This document shows positions 1-8,908 of a stretch of DNA of 32,161 nucleotides, one piece after another. The position numbers and the translations under genes are program-made. Below the pieces are notes generated by a model. It made no database searches, had not been told where the DNA came from, and was given only the letters and a program-made list of their open reading frames with translations. The stretch spans positions 1 to 32,161 of the forward strand of contig JAPXKJ010000012.1 in the NCBI GenBank assembly GCA_033810155.1, written 5' to 3'. How positions within the stretch are numbered: position 1 is the first letter of the stretch; every line of letters begins with the position of its first letter. The DNA is from UBA3907 sp033810155. GTDB lineage: Bacteria > Bacillota > Sulfobacillia > Fermentithermobacillales > Fermentithermobacillaceae.

Positions 1-437
1 TGGGCAAACTGAAGGCGCTCAAGGTGTAATTCTTCTTCGTCACCTTCCAATGGGGCGTACCGAAGGCCGGTTGCAAGGAATATCGTCATACGCTCGGTCG
101 AATAGCCAATGGCAGGCCAATATGAGTAAAGGCGTGTGAGGGAATTGGGATCGTATCCGGTTTCTTCCCTCAGTTCTCTCCTTGCAGCTTGTTCCGGAGT
201 TTCTCCCGGATCGATTACCCCTGCGGGTATTTCAAGTGTGTATTTCGCAATTGCATATCGATATTGTCGCACAAGCAAAATATTGGCATCGTTGTCGAGA
301 GCTACTATAGATACAGTATCGGGCCTGTCAACGATCTCCCTTGTAGTTTCGCGCCCCTTCTCGGTCAAGACCGTATCTACTCTTACAGAAAGCACTCTTC
401 CACGATATACCAGACGCTTTGATATAGGTTTCTCCAT
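1..437 (-). CDS. Nudix hydrolase, ADP-ribose pyrophosphatase-like (3' end cut by window)
   Basis: The minus strand reads without a stop from an ATG at 437 to the window edge, giving the first 145 residues. It starts MEKPISKRLVYRGRVLSVRV and carries a complete Nudix box, G-x5-E-x7-R-E-L-x-E-E-x-G, at about residues 73-95 (GVIDPGE then RRELREETGY). An upstream LEIPAG segment and the RQYRYA stretch are typical of ADP-ribose pyrophosphatases of the NudF/YqkG group, which cleave ADP-ribose to AMP and ribose 5-phosphate in the cytosol. A GGGGGTG ribosome binding site lies just upstream of the ATG. The C-terminal third is outside the window, so the substrate is inferred from the family. It is divergent from tldD, with a palindromic repeat between them. 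Confidence 0.9.
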   Translation of the reverse strand, partial: MEKPISKRLVYRGRVLSVRVDTVLTEKGRETTREIVDRPDTVSIVALDNDANILLVRQYRYAIAKYTLEIPAGVIDPGETPEQAARRELREETGYDPNSLTRLYSYWPAIGYSTERMTIFLATGLRYAPLEGDEEELHLERLQFA

Positions 438-507
438 CTAGACACCCCCTAGATTGTTCGACAAGATACAAGAGCTGCGCTCTGGACATCTGACGTCTTG
501 ACGTCTT

Positions 508-550
508 GAAGCAAAAAGTGAAGCAAAAAGTGCCGTCCCCGCTGCTTCAC
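508..550. repeat. Palindromic repeat locus 1 (REP-like)
   Basis: One copy of the window-wide 33-bp palindromic repeat, with its left arm partly duplicated (GAAGCAAAAAGT occurs twice in a row) and ending CTGCTTCAC. The sequence just before it, 491-508, holds a short direct repeat of GACGTCTT. The copy has diverged from the consensus (AAAAAGTGCCGTCCCC in the core). It sits between the divergent Nudix and tldD genes. Confidence 0.8.
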
Positions 551-615
551 AAAAGAAGGTTTATCTAAGATATGTGAAGAATCCTTCCGAGAGTTCGCAG
601 ATGAACGGATTGCTA

Positions 616-644
616 TTTGCTATGGTCGATGAACCATATGCAAA
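616..644. promoter_or_regulatory. Imperfect inverted repeat upstream of tldD
   Basis: TTTGC-TATGGT, six bases, then ACCATA-TGCAAA. Eleven of the arm bases pair, with one extra T on the right side. There is no T-run, so it is not an obvious terminator. It lies about 80 bp before the tldD start and could be an operator or a leader hairpin. The role is a guess. Short open frames cross this stretch in two frames, but neither has a convincing start. Confidence 0.25.
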
Positions 645-726
645 AGAGGGGCAGGCATTGAGTAAATTCCCACGACAACTATGCAGACTTCAAATGCCGC
701 ATTAGATCCTATGAGGAGGGACATTT

Positions 727-2106
727 TTGAAAAACTTAGACTTAACGCGTTATCAGGATTTCTTCAAAACGTATACTGAACTAAGGATACAGGAAAACCG
801 GTCTACCAGAATTTCTTTCGTAAAGGGCCACAATGTAGAAAACTCACACTCGTCAAATAGCGGGGTATCTGCAAGAGCGTACAGCAGGGGTTCATGGGGT
901 TTTGCGTCCAACCCTGAACTCAGTGATGACGCGGTGAAATCTGTGATACAAAGCGCCACACAGAACGCTCTCTTTCTGGACGCGAGGGAAAACAAAGGCA
1001 GACGGCCATTACCGTCGGTTCCGTGGAACTCTGAAAACGACTTCTCGACGAAAAAGCCTCGACTTGCGCAGAAAGATCTGTTCGAATTCGCAAAAGAACT
1101 AGACGATCACATAGAACGCATCTATCCTGAACTAGCAAGCAGAGTTGTCACCATCAACACGCTTGATATGGAAAAGACTCTTGTGACATCTGACGGATCA
1201 TTTTCTCATTCCATGATCCCTAGAGCATATGTATTAGTGCTTATGTCAGTGATAAAAGACGGGGAACCGATAGAGTTTTACAGACCCTACGGAGGTTTCG
1301 GACAGTTTGAGGATGTACTTACTTCCCCTGACGACCTTTTCGACGAACTCGAGCAACAATACCAAGATCTTGTCAAAAAAAGCGAAGGGGTCTACCCCGA
1401 CGCAGGTGTAGCGACGTGCGTACTTGACGCAGAACTTGCGGGAATCCTTGCGCACGAAGCAATAGGTCATACCGTAGAGGCAGACATGGTCTTAGGCGGT
1501 TCCGTTGCAGGCAACAAAATCGGAAAACAAGTGGCAAGCCCACTTATCACGCTAGTCGATTTCGCCAACTCCTTTGATGGCAAATTATGCCCCGTACCAG
1601 TGTTCATAGATGATGAAGGCACAAAAGCAGAAGACGCAGTCATAATCGAAAAAGGAGTCTTGAAGGAGTATCTTCACAATAAAGAAAGTGCAGTGTCATT
1701 TGGGGTATCGCCAAAAGGAAACGCTCGCGCGTTTCAGTTCTCCGATGAGCCTTTGATACGTATGAGAAACACTGCGATCTTGCCTGGCAAAGATAGGCTC
1801 GAAGATATGATCGCATCAATTGACGACGGATACTACCTCGTAAAACCAGGGAATGGTCAAGCCGACTCGACGAGCGAGTTCATGTTCGCCATCACGCTTG
1901 GATACAAAATCAAAAACGGCAAGATCACCAAAGCTATCAAAGACACAACTATATCAGGAATAGCATTCGACGTTCTTCAAACCGCGACTATGGTCTCAGA
2001 AAACACCCACTGGACTAGCAGCGGAATGTGCGGAAAGAAACAGCCTATACCTGTAGGGATGGGCGGACCCGCCATCAAATGCAAGATTAACATAGGAGGC
2101 AGGTAA
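727..2106 (+). CDS. tldD: TldD metalloprotease subunit
   Basis: 459 residues, close to the usual TldD length. The metal-binding helix HEAIGH is at residues 243-248 and the conserved C-terminal cysteine is at 435 (GMCGKKQ). In the TldD family two histidines and this cysteine hold the catalytic metal. TldD pairs with TldE/PmbA to form a cytosolic protease that degrades unfolded or small peptides, known from microcin B17 maturation and CcdA turnover in E. coli. The start is TTG at 727, chosen because GAGGAGGG stands 6-7 bases upstream; there is no better ATG. The next gene, tldE, starts 2 bp after the stop, so the two are translated together. No peptide substrate gene is visible nearby. Confidence 0.95.
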   Translation: MKNLDLTRYQDFFKTYTELRIQENRSTRISFVKGHNVENSHSSNSGVSARAYSRGSWGFASNPELSDDAVKSVIQSATQNALFLDARENKGRRPLPSVPWNSENDFSTKKPRLAQKDLFEFAKELDDHIERIYPELASRVVTINTLDMEKTLVTSDGSFSHSMIPRAYVLVLMSVIKDGEPIEFYRPYGGFGQFEDVLTSPDDLFDELEQQYQDLVKKSEGVYPDAGVATCVLDAELAGILAHEAIGHTVEADMVLGGSVAGNKIGKQVASPLITLVDFANSFDGKLCPVPVFIDDEGTKAEDAVIIEKGVLKEYLHNKESAVSFGVSPKGNARAFQFSDEPLIRMRNTAILPGKDRLEDMIASIDDGYYLVKPGNGQADSTSEFMFAITLGYKIKNGKITKAIKDTTISGIAFDVLQTATMVSENTHWTSSGMCGKKQPIPVGMGGPAIKCKINIGGR

Positions 2107-2108
2107 AC

Positions 2109-3404
2109 ATGGAAGATGTAAGGAACATCGCTAAGAACGGTCTCAACTCTCTACTTAAGGCTGGCGCATATAAGGCTCAGTGCAGATCTACCCTAGTTGA
2201 TAAACACGAAATGAATCTCGAGTTGGGTGAAATCACTTTGCTGAGAACTACCTTTGACACTTCGGTGAGTCTCACGGCTATTCGAGACCACAAAAAGGGT
2301 TCTTCCTCCATAAACAAGTCAGACGTATCCTCGTTGGAGCAAGCAGCACAGGAAGTTCTTGCAATAGCCGACGCGTCTGCTCCTGACGAAGCGTATGATA
2401 TTGCCGAATATCAGCCTCCAAAAGAGTTTTCGGCGGGCTACGACTCGCCTGATCTGGATAAGATGCATCTGAGGATAAAAGAATTCCTCGGTGAGATAGA
2501 GTCTAGGTACCCTCAAGTAAGAATCATGCAGTCTTATGTGGATTTCACTCATCAAAAAGAGTGCTTCGTGAACTCCAACGGCGTAGATTTCGTCTCTAGC
2601 AACGGAGTCTATCATTGTGTGTTTATGTTTTCATCCAAAGAAGGAGACAAGGTCTCGTCGTTTAACTACACCGGATACTCGCTTAGAGATCTTGAGAACC
2701 GTTTCCTTGATTCTACTTTCCTAGACACACTTCTCAGGCAATCAGTTGAACACATTTATGCCAAACCCTTGCAAGGAAAATTCGTGGGCGACGTAATAAT
2801 CACCCCCCAATGTTTCCAAGACATCTTGTACTTCCTAACAGAATCCTTGTCAGATAGCGCTCTTATAGGTGGAACTAGTATTTACAAAGACAAACTCCAT
2901 TCGCAAGTCGCAAGCCCTATTCTGACCATACATTCACGTCCTGTATCCGATGAGATCTGTGACGGCTATTTTGTGACAAGAGACGGATATGCCGCTCAAA
3001 ACAGCACAATCATTGACGACGGAATTCTGAACACATTCCTTCTTAGCCTATATGGTTCGAAAAAGACAGGACTGAAAAGAAGCGTAAATGATGGCGAAGC
3101 ATTCGTGATAGAGCCAGGTAAAACACTCTTCGATGATATGGTAAAGTCGGTGGAAAAAGGCGTGCTTCTCACCAGATTTTCCGGAGGAACACCTGCTGAC
3201 AGCGGCGACTTCTCGGGTGTAGCCAAGAACAGCTACCTCATAGAAAACGGAAAAATCTCTTATCCTATAACCGAGGCGATGATATCGGGAAATATGGCCG
3301 ATCTGCTCATGGACGTAACAGCGGTCTCTAGCGAAAGAACCGACTTTGGTTTTAGCATTCTACCCTACGTAGCAGCATCGGGGGTCACTGTATCGGGAAA
3401 GTAA
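2109..3404 (+). CDS. pmbA: TldE/PmbA protease partner subunit
   Basis: 431 residues with the PmbA/TldE fold signature. It is collinear with TldD (N-terminal domain, SSSINKSD, then a C-terminal part with FVIEPGKT and GGTPADSGDFSGVAKNSYL) but lacks the HExxxH metal motif, as expected of the non-catalytic partner. The ATG at 2109 is preceded by GGAGGC, which overlaps the tldD stop. The tight tldD-tldE arrangement supports a heteromeric complex. The protein probably forms the closed substrate chamber with TldD in the cytosol. dapB follows in the same direction 45 bp downstream, so a four-gene transcript running to 6743 is plausible. Confidence 0.93.
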   Translation: MEDVRNIAKNGLNSLLKAGAYKAQCRSTLVDKHEMNLELGEITLLRTTFDTSVSLTAIRDHKKGSSSINKSDVSSLEQAAQEVLAIADASAPDEAYDIAEYQPPKEFSAGYDSPDLDKMHLRIKEFLGEIESRYPQVRIMQSYVDFTHQKECFVNSNGVDFVSSNGVYHCVFMFSSKEGDKVSSFNYTGYSLRDLENRFLDSTFLDTLLRQSVEHIYAKPLQGKFVGDVIITPQCFQDILYFLTESLSDSALIGGTSIYKDKLHSQVASPILTIHSRPVSDEICDGYFVTRDGYAAQNSTIIDDGILNTFLLSLYGSKKTGLKRSVNDGEAFVIEPGKTLFDDMVKSVEKGVLLTRFSGGTPADSGDFSGVAKNSYLIENGKISYPITEAMISGNMADLLMDVTAVSSERTDFGFSILPYVAASGVTVSGK

Positions 3405-3449
3405 AGTAAATAAAGTGAGCGTAACCAAATGGAGATGGAGGTGTATATT

Positions 3450-4241
3450 TTGAAAATACTCCTACATGGATGCAATGGGAAAATGGGACAAGTCATCACG
3501 AGAATAGTTGGCGAATCCCAAGAACCCAATGCTGCCCTTGAGATCGTATGTGGAGTTGATCTGGACTTTTCGAGAATCAAGAACTCTTATCCAGTGTATT
3601 CCTCTTTTGACGAGGTTCTCGACAAACTGCCCGTAGAAAAAACGCCCGATGTTATTATCGATTTCTCGCATCATAGTTGCATTGAAAACCTATTGAGATT
3701 CGCTACATCACAGCACATTCGACTAGTGATATGTACAACAGGCTTCACCCCTTACGAGGTAGATGCGATATCTAAGGCTTCGGAGCAAATACCCATACTT
3801 ATGTCTGCGAACATGTCTTTAGGGGTAAATCTGCTAATTTCGTTAGTTACCAAGGCCTCAACAGTGCTTGGTGACTCTTTTGACGTTGAGATAGTTGAAA
3901 AGCACCACAACCAGAAACACGATGCACCTAGCGGCACAGCGCTCATGATCGCCGACGCCATTTGCGAGAGCCTTGGCGGAGATATGCGCTACGTCTACGG
4001 AAGAAGCCCTAGCTCTGGAACGAGAAGCCACGATGAAATCGGGATTCATTCCGTGCGCGGAGGCGCCATAGTTGGCGTCCATGACGTCATATTTGCAGGT
4101 CAAGGTGAAGTGATTGAAATCAGCCATACTGCCATGTCTAGGGATGTCTTTGCTTACGGTGCTTTATCGGCAGCGCAATTCCTCATCGGAAAGGGTCCGG
4201 GATTGTACAGCATGCAAGACGTGATAGACGGGGTTTCTTAA
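3450..4241 (+). CDS. dapB: 4-hydroxy-tetrahydrodipicolinate reductase
   Basis: NAD(P)H-dependent reduction in the diaminopimelate/lysine pathway, supplying peptidoglycan cross-links. The N-terminal Rossmann motif is GCNGKMG (residues 7-13). The family signature E-K-H-H-x-x-K-x-D-A-P-S-G-T-A lies at about residues 150-164, with the catalytic histidine pair at 152-153 and Lys156. I chose the TTG at 3450 because GGAGGTG lies 6 bases before it and the protein then begins MKILLHGCNGKMG, as DapB proteins do. An in-frame ATG at 3429 would add seven unlikely residues (MEMEVYI). This gives 263 residues, normal for the family. No other lysine genes are adjacent; it sits between tldE and a HerA-like ATPase. 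Confidence 0.95.
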   Translation: MKILLHGCNGKMGQVITRIVGESQEPNAALEIVCGVDLDFSRIKNSYPVYSSFDEVLDKLPVEKTPDVIIDFSHHSCIENLLRFATSQHIRLVICTTGFTPYEVDAISKASEQIPILMSANMSLGVNLLISLVTKASTVLGDSFDVEIVEKHHNQKHDAPSGTALMIADAICESLGGDMRYVYGRSPSSGTRSHDEIGIHSVRGGAIVGVHDVIFAGQGEVIEISHTAMSRDVFAYGALSAAQFLIGKGPGLYSMQDVIDGVS

Positions 4242-4286
4242 CTCCTTTGGATGTCGGAGACACAAGGCTTGAGAGGAGCTGATGAG

Positions 4287-6743
4287 ATGCATCCCTTTGA
4301 AAAGTTAGGCGTTTTCTACTTAGGCCGACCATATGATTTGGAAGCAAAGCAACGCCAAGAGGGTTTGGTCCTTTATGACTCGAAAGACCTGGTTACACAC
4401 GGAGTCTGCGTTGGTATGACAGGAAGCGGCAAAACAGGATTATGCATCACTTTGCTAGAGGAAGCAGCGATCGACGGCATCCCATCTATCATCATCGATC
4501 CAAAAGGAGACATGGCGAACCTTCTTTTGACATTTCCTGAGCTAAGACCCGAGGATTTTCGCCCTTGGATAAATGAAGATGATGCTCGAAGAAAGAATCT
4601 CTCACCCGAAGAATATGCCGCCGCCCAAGCACAGCTTTGGCGGGAAGGTCTGGCAGCATGGGGACAAGACGGAGAGCGGATAAGGCGTCTTAAGGAATCA
4701 GCTGAGTTTGTCATATATACTCCAGGTAGTACTGCAGGGATTCCTGTTTCCATTGTGAAGTCATTCTCAGCTCCTCCTGAGACGATCATACAAGACACGG
4801 AGCTTCTAACTGAACAGGTTACAGGGACCGCAAACAGCCTGTTAGCGTTACTGGGGATCGTATCTGACCCAATCAAGAGCCGTGAACACATCTTGCTTTC
4901 CACTATTTTGTATGAATCATGGCGGCAGGGCATAGATCTGGATCTGCCCTCCCTTATTCAGCAAATAACTTCCCCCCCATTTGCTCAAATTGGCGTAGTA
5001 AGCCTTGAATCGTTCTTTCCAGCAGATGAGCGTTTCAAATTGGCAATACAACTCAATAACCTTCTCGCCGCGCCCGGGTTTGCAGCTTGGATGCAAGGTG
5101 AGCCTTTGGACATAGACAATATTTTGTACACTCCTTCAGGGAAACCTAAGGTATCCATCTTCTCTATATCTCACCTAAATGATGCTGAAAGGATGTTCTT
5201 CGTAACCTTGCTCCTAAATCAGGTTTTAAGCTGGACTCGGGTGCAGTCGGGAACGACCAGCCTCCGAGCCATCTTGTACATGGACGAGATCGCAGGGTAT
5301 TTCCCGCCTGTAGCTGCGCCTCCTTCAAAGGCGCCCCTTTTGACTCTTCTTAAGCAAGCCCGAGCATTTGGGCTAGGGGTGCTGCTCACGACACAAAACC
5401 CAGTAGACCTTGATTACAAAGGCCTATCTAATACAGGCACCTGGTTCATAGGCAGGTTACAGACTGAACGAGACAAGATGCGAGTCTTAGATGGCTTACA
5501 AGGAGCTGCAGCAGCTCAGAACATGGAGATCAGCAGGCAACAACTAGAGCAGATTATTTCAAGTTTGGGGCAAAGGGTTTTCTTGATGAATAACGTACAC
5601 GACGCGGCGCCTACCGTATTCGAGACCCGTTGGGCCATGTCTTATCTGAGAGGCCCCTTGACTCGTAACCAAATCGTGCAGCTGTCGGCGCAGGCAAAGA
5701 GACCGGATTTGTCTTCGGATGTCTATAAAGGCACCTATCAAGAAGAACCTAGCCGAATGCGGCCCGTAGAGACTACCAGATCGGTTTCTTACAACCAAGC
5801 CGAGCACGTTGTACCTAAAGCTACAGAGGCTCCGGTTTTACCTCCAAACATAACACAGCGGTTTGTCCCACTTCGTAGCAGCGAATCTATGGATCGTTTC
5901 ATTTACCAGCCTATGGTATTGGGAAAGGCACGTGTTGGTTTTAGAGATACAAAAACAAGGATAGACTTCGATAAAAGCTTGGCTTTGGCCGCGCCGTTTG
6001 ATCCAAGTAGCCAGAGAATAAACTGGGAACAAGCCATCGATCTATGCATCGATGCTTCGGAACTCGACTTGTCTCCTACACCAGGCATCGCCTTCGCTCC
6101 CGTTCCGCAATGGGCAGCTGCGGCCAAAAACTACTCCGCATGGGCAAAAGACTTAGCTGACTGGCTCTATAGAACGCAGCAACTAGAGATCCTCATGAGC
6201 CCTACTCTAAAGGTATTTTCGAACCCAACTGAATCGGAACGGGATTTCCGCATCAGACTAGAACAAGCCTTTAGGGAGAAAAGAGACGATGCAATAGAGT
6301 CTCTTAGGAAGCAATACGCCACCAAGATTCAGTCTGCGCAGTCCAAAGTAGCAAGAGCCGAAGACGCGGTCTCCCGCGAGAAATTACAGGCGAAGCACCA
6401 GCAGAAACAAACTGCCATATCAGCCGGAGCCACCTTGCTGTCATCGTTCCTAGGAAACAAGAAACTTAGCTCATCCACGCTAGATAGGGCAACCACCACC
6501 GCCAGAGGCGCCAACCGATACGCGAAAGAAAAGAGCGATGTGGAACGCAGCGAGGAAACCTTGAGAAGATATATCGATGAACTTCATGCTTTGGAAGAAG
6601 AACTCATCGAAGAAACAGAAAAACTGTCTAGCACTCTAGATCCTTTGAATGAGGTTTTGGAAGTATACGTGGTAAGACCCTTTAAGAAAGATATATCGGT
6701 AGAACCTTTGGCGCTAGTATGGGTACCTGTGGAAAAGGGCTGA
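4287..6743 (+). CDS. HerA-like/DUF853-type ATPase
   Basis: About 818 residues. Walker A is GMTGSGKT (about residues 43-50), followed by IIIDPKGDM. Walker B is in ILYMDEIAGYF (Asp about 333), followed by LLKQARAFGLGVLLTTQNP, the arrangement seen in HerA/FtsK-like DNA-motor ATPases and the DUF853 group. The C-terminal quarter (about 640-780) is rich in Glu, Lys and Arg with heptad-like spacing, suggesting a coiled coil. The start at 4287 has GAGAGGAG 8 bases upstream; the ATG at 4251 has no ribosome binding site. The protein is cytosolic, with no signal peptide or membrane segment. Its biological role is not established; DNA translocation or remodelling is inferred from the family. No nuclease partner such as NurA is adjacent. 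Confidence 0.85.
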   Translation: MHPFEKLGVFYLGRPYDLEAKQRQEGLVLYDSKDLVTHGVCVGMTGSGKTGLCITLLEEAAIDGIPSIIIDPKGDMANLLLTFPELRPEDFRPWINEDDARRKNLSPEEYAAAQAQLWREGLAAWGQDGERIRRLKESAEFVIYTPGSTAGIPVSIVKSFSAPPETIIQDTELLTEQVTGTANSLLALLGIVSDPIKSREHILLSTILYESWRQGIDLDLPSLIQQITSPPFAQIGVVSLESFFPADERFKLAIQLNNLLAAPGFAAWMQGEPLDIDNILYTPSGKPKVSIFSISHLNDAERMFFVTLLLNQVLSWTRVQSGTTSLRAILYMDEIAGYFPPVAAPPSKAPLLTLLKQARAFGLGVLLTTQNPVDLDYKGLSNTGTWFIGRLQTERDKMRVLDGLQGAAAAQNMEISRQQLEQIISSLGQRVFLMNNVHDAAPTVFETRWAMSYLRGPLTRNQIVQLSAQAKRPDLSSDVYKGTYQEEPSRMRPVETTRSVSYNQAEHVVPKATEAPVLPPNITQRFVPLRSSESMDRFIYQPMVLGKARVGFRDTKTRIDFDKSLALAAPFDPSSQRINWEQAIDLCIDASELDLSPTPGIAFAPVPQWAAAAKNYSAWAKDLADWLYRTQQLEILMSPTLKVFSNPTESERDFRIRLEQAFREKRDDAIESLRKQYATKIQSAQSKVARAEDAVSREKLQAKHQQKQTAISAGATLLSSFLGNKKLSSSTLDRATTTARGANRYAKEKSDVERSEETLRRYIDELHALEEELIEETEKLSSTLDPLNEVLEVYVVRPFKKDISVEPLALVWVPVEKG

Positions 6744-6931
6744 TTACGGAAACCCTTGTATCATAATAACTATACCTTTATAGCGATACGCCGAAATCGT
6801 GCGGCTTTATGCCTGACAATAGCGATATTCTTGTTAAAATACTGGGGGAAAGTAATGATACGCTTACTATCCTTAACAGCGCCGGAGCCAAAGGTCCAAA
6901 ATTTATTTCGGAGAATGGAAGAATTACTATA

Positions 6932-7756
6932 ATGGATATTTTAAGGAGTTTATCGCACAAAAAGATGCTCATCTTGCTTTTCTTTCTGTTTATTTTGACT
7001 TTCTCTGCACTTGCTGTGCGAAGCAATGCTAAAAGGCATGTAGTGGTACTTTGCTATCATCACATTGTCTCTGACGAAGAGGCGGCCAAGGTAAACAATG
7101 GAGCTATAATCTCCGCTTCAGAATTTAAAGAGCAGATGAAATATCTGCATGACAATGGTTACTATGCAGCTACTTTGAGTGATATGGAAAGCTTCCTTTA
7201 CTCTAAAACGCGGCTTCCTAAGCGCACTGTTTTAATTACCTTTGATGACGGATATGAATCTGCTTATACATATGTTTACCCTATACTTGAAGAATACGGC
7301 CTGCATGGAGTTGTATTTATTATAGGAAGCGCTGTAAGAACTACGCCGCAAGAAAAAGGCACTCTTGCCATGCTTTCAGTTGATGAAATACGCGAAATGT
7401 CAAAAAGCGGCTTTATTGAGTTTGGAAGCCACACATTTAACGCCCATTACTTTGTAAAGGACAAAAAATCGGCATTTGTTGAAATGGATGAGAATGAGCT
7501 TTCAAAAGACTTTAGAGATATGGATAGCTTCTTTGAAAAGATAGGAATGCCCAAGGTGCTAAGCATAGCATACCCTTATGGACAGTTCAACGCGAAGATA
7601 GTTAATGAGGCACTCGTGCAAGGCTATAAATTGGGATTTACCGTAAATCCGGGGTTTGTATATCAAGACTCTTCTCCTATGACTTTGAACAGGATGGTAA
7701 TTTTCCCGGGGAAAAGCTTAAGCGAATTTAAAGCTATGCTTCGTGGGAGAGGGTGA
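6932..7756 (+). CDS. Membrane-anchored polysaccharide deacetylase (CE4)
   Basis: 274 residues from the ATG at 6932. A short basic N-terminus is followed by one hydrophobic anchor (residues 12-29, MLILLFFLFILTFSALAV), then an extracytoplasmic CE4 domain of the PgaB/IcaB type: TFDDGY at about 103-108 (metal Asp106), SHTFNAH at about 166-172 (metal His167 and His172), and YPYGQFN near the end. It probably removes N-acetyl groups from a cell-surface glycan. The frame stays open to an ATG at 6809, but no ribosome binding site supports that start and it would put 41 polar residues before the anchor. The gene is visibly richer in A+T and in AAA/TTT codons than its neighbours, hinting at transfer. 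Confidence 0.85.
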   Translation: MDILRSLSHKKMLILLFFLFILTFSALAVRSNAKRHVVVLCYHHIVSDEEAAKVNNGAIISASEFKEQMKYLHDNGYYAATLSDMESFLYSKTRLPKRTVLITFDDGYESAYTYVYPILEEYGLHGVVFIIGSAVRTTPQEKGTLAMLSVDEIREMSKSGFIEFGSHTFNAHYFVKDKKSAFVEMDENELSKDFRDMDSFFEKIGMPKVLSIAYPYGQFNAKIVNEALVQGYKLGFTVNPGFVYQDSSPMTLNRMVIFPGKSLSEFKAMLRGRG

Positions 7757-7765
7757 AGCCTCTGT

Positions 7766-7948
7766 CTAAGGGTTTTCCACACCCTGAACCTCATATTTAT
7801 CCACCACTAACGATTTTTTGCGGAAACGTAAAATCTTCTTTGGCATGCAAAGTAAGAAGATAAGTGAGATAATAATGGTTAGCCCTGAAAGAACGGGTAG
7901 AATGGTATTTGGGTCAGACTTTCGGCAGGCAACGCGATCATTTTCGCG
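7766..7948 (-). pseudogene. Possible remnant of a membrane-protein gene
   Basis: A stop-to-stop open frame on the minus strand of about 60 codons without an upstream ATG or ribosome binding site. It encodes a strongly hydrophobic stretch (LSGLTIIISLIFLLC) followed by the basic cluster PKKILRFRKK and a short tail ending VENP. This looks like the C-terminal anchor of a surface protein whose front part has been lost. It lies in the same AT-rich patch as the deacetylase. I do not recognise the family, and it may be chance. Confidence 0.2.
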
Positions 7949-8007
7949 TTACGCCACAGCATAGCTGCAGTTTTTGAGTTTCAGAAAGGGGTCGTGATCA
8001 TTAAATC

Positions 8008-8769
8008 ATGCTTTCAAAATCTAAGATTATGACAGTTCTGGTAGTGTTCAGCTTGGTATTGGTGTCTGCGATGGGTTTTCTCGAGACCCGGATGATTCGC
8101 TCTTATTTCCTTGATTACTCCATCGAGCAGGTTAAGTATACTATTGAGCAATTGGTGTCACCGCTGGCAGAGCTAAACATTTCGCCAACCGATGAGGATA
8201 GCTTGGAATTGGCCAGCTGGATATTCTACAATACCGGTCTGCGCGTTCTTCTCACCGATTCCGAAGGTGCAATCGTTGTTGACTCATCCGAAGAAGGCTC
8301 ATTGATCGGGCAGAATATCGAGGAAAAGTCGCTCTCCACTACGATGCAAGAAGGTGAGATCGGCTCGTTTAAGATGCCGTTGGCCGGGAAAGGGCAAATA
8401 GCTATATCGGCTCCGTGGCGAACAGGAGAAGCAATCTCAGGAGCAATAGTCCTGGTAGGGCCGCTTGAAACGTATGCAAAGCAAGGTACCGACGAACTCT
8501 CTCCGTTTTTTAGAAAAGCAGGTCTAGCCACATTGCTGATGGCGATAGTAGGCTCCTTCATCCTTTCAGAACGCCTTTATAAGCAGGGACAACGCGGGAG
8601 CGATTATCCTTCTTCTTCATCTTTGGTTGCTGAAGTGCTTGATGAAACTACCGAAGAAAAGGAAAAAGAGCATAGTGTAGAGTCAGACCAGGAGGTTCAC
8701 GAGGAAACGAGCGAGAACCAGGGTGCTCAGAAAACCGAATCGTCTGATGAAGATCCGCCGATGCGGTAG
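8008..8769 (+). CDS. Membrane protein with an extracytoplasmic sensor-like domain, no kinase
   Basis: 253 residues. An N-terminal membrane segment (about 7-27) is followed by an outside domain of about 140 residues resembling the sensor part of histidine kinases (RVLLTDSEGAIVVDSSEEGSLIGQ), then a second membrane segment (about 171-189) and a cytoplasmic tail of about 60 residues very rich in Glu, Ser and Asp. No HAMP, histidine-kinase or guanylate-cyclase domain follows. The start at 8008 has AAGGGG rather far upstream; an ATG at 8026 is an alternative. A strong terminator follows, so this is the end of a unit. The function is unknown; I infer a signal-sensing or regulatory membrane protein. 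Confidence 0.7.
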   Translation: MLSKSKIMTVLVVFSLVLVSAMGFLETRMIRSYFLDYSIEQVKYTIEQLVSPLAELNISPTDEDSLELASWIFYNTGLRVLLTDSEGAIVVDSSEEGSLIGQNIEEKSLSTTMQEGEIGSFKMPLAGKGQIAISAPWRTGEAISGAIVLVGPLETYAKQGTDELSPFFRKAGLATLLMAIVGSFILSERLYKQGQRGSDYPSSSSLVAEVLDETTEEKEKEHSVESDQEVHEETSENQGAQKTESSDEDPPMR

Positions 8770-8801
8770 GATCAGTGTAACTGCGGAACGCACAATCTTT
8801 T

Positions 8802-8850
8802 GAACCCTAGACCTATTTGAAAAGCAGGTCTAGGGTTCGTTGTTTTCTTC
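8802..8850 (+). terminator. Rho-independent terminator
   Basis: A perfect 13-bp stem (GAACCCTAGACCT at 8802-8814 pairing with AGGTCTAGGGTTC at 8826-8838), an 11-base loop, then the T-rich tail GTTGTTTTCTTC. It lies 32 bp after the sensor-like gene on the plus strand and before the convergent nitronate monooxygenase gene. Confidence 0.85.
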
Positions 8851-8908
8851 ATGGCTTCTGAGAGTAGGATCATATCTACACTTGGTATATGACTTGGTTT
8901 ATGCTCAT

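Noticed and set aside
136..441. Open frame of 101 codons on the plus strand
   Set aside because: It is the complement of the Nudix gene, whose minus-strand product has a perfect Nudix box; the plus-strand product has no recognisable motif.
4373..4933. 186-codon minus-strand open frame
   Set aside because: Shadow of the Walker A region of the HerA-like ATPase; rich in Ser, Arg and Pro without motifs.
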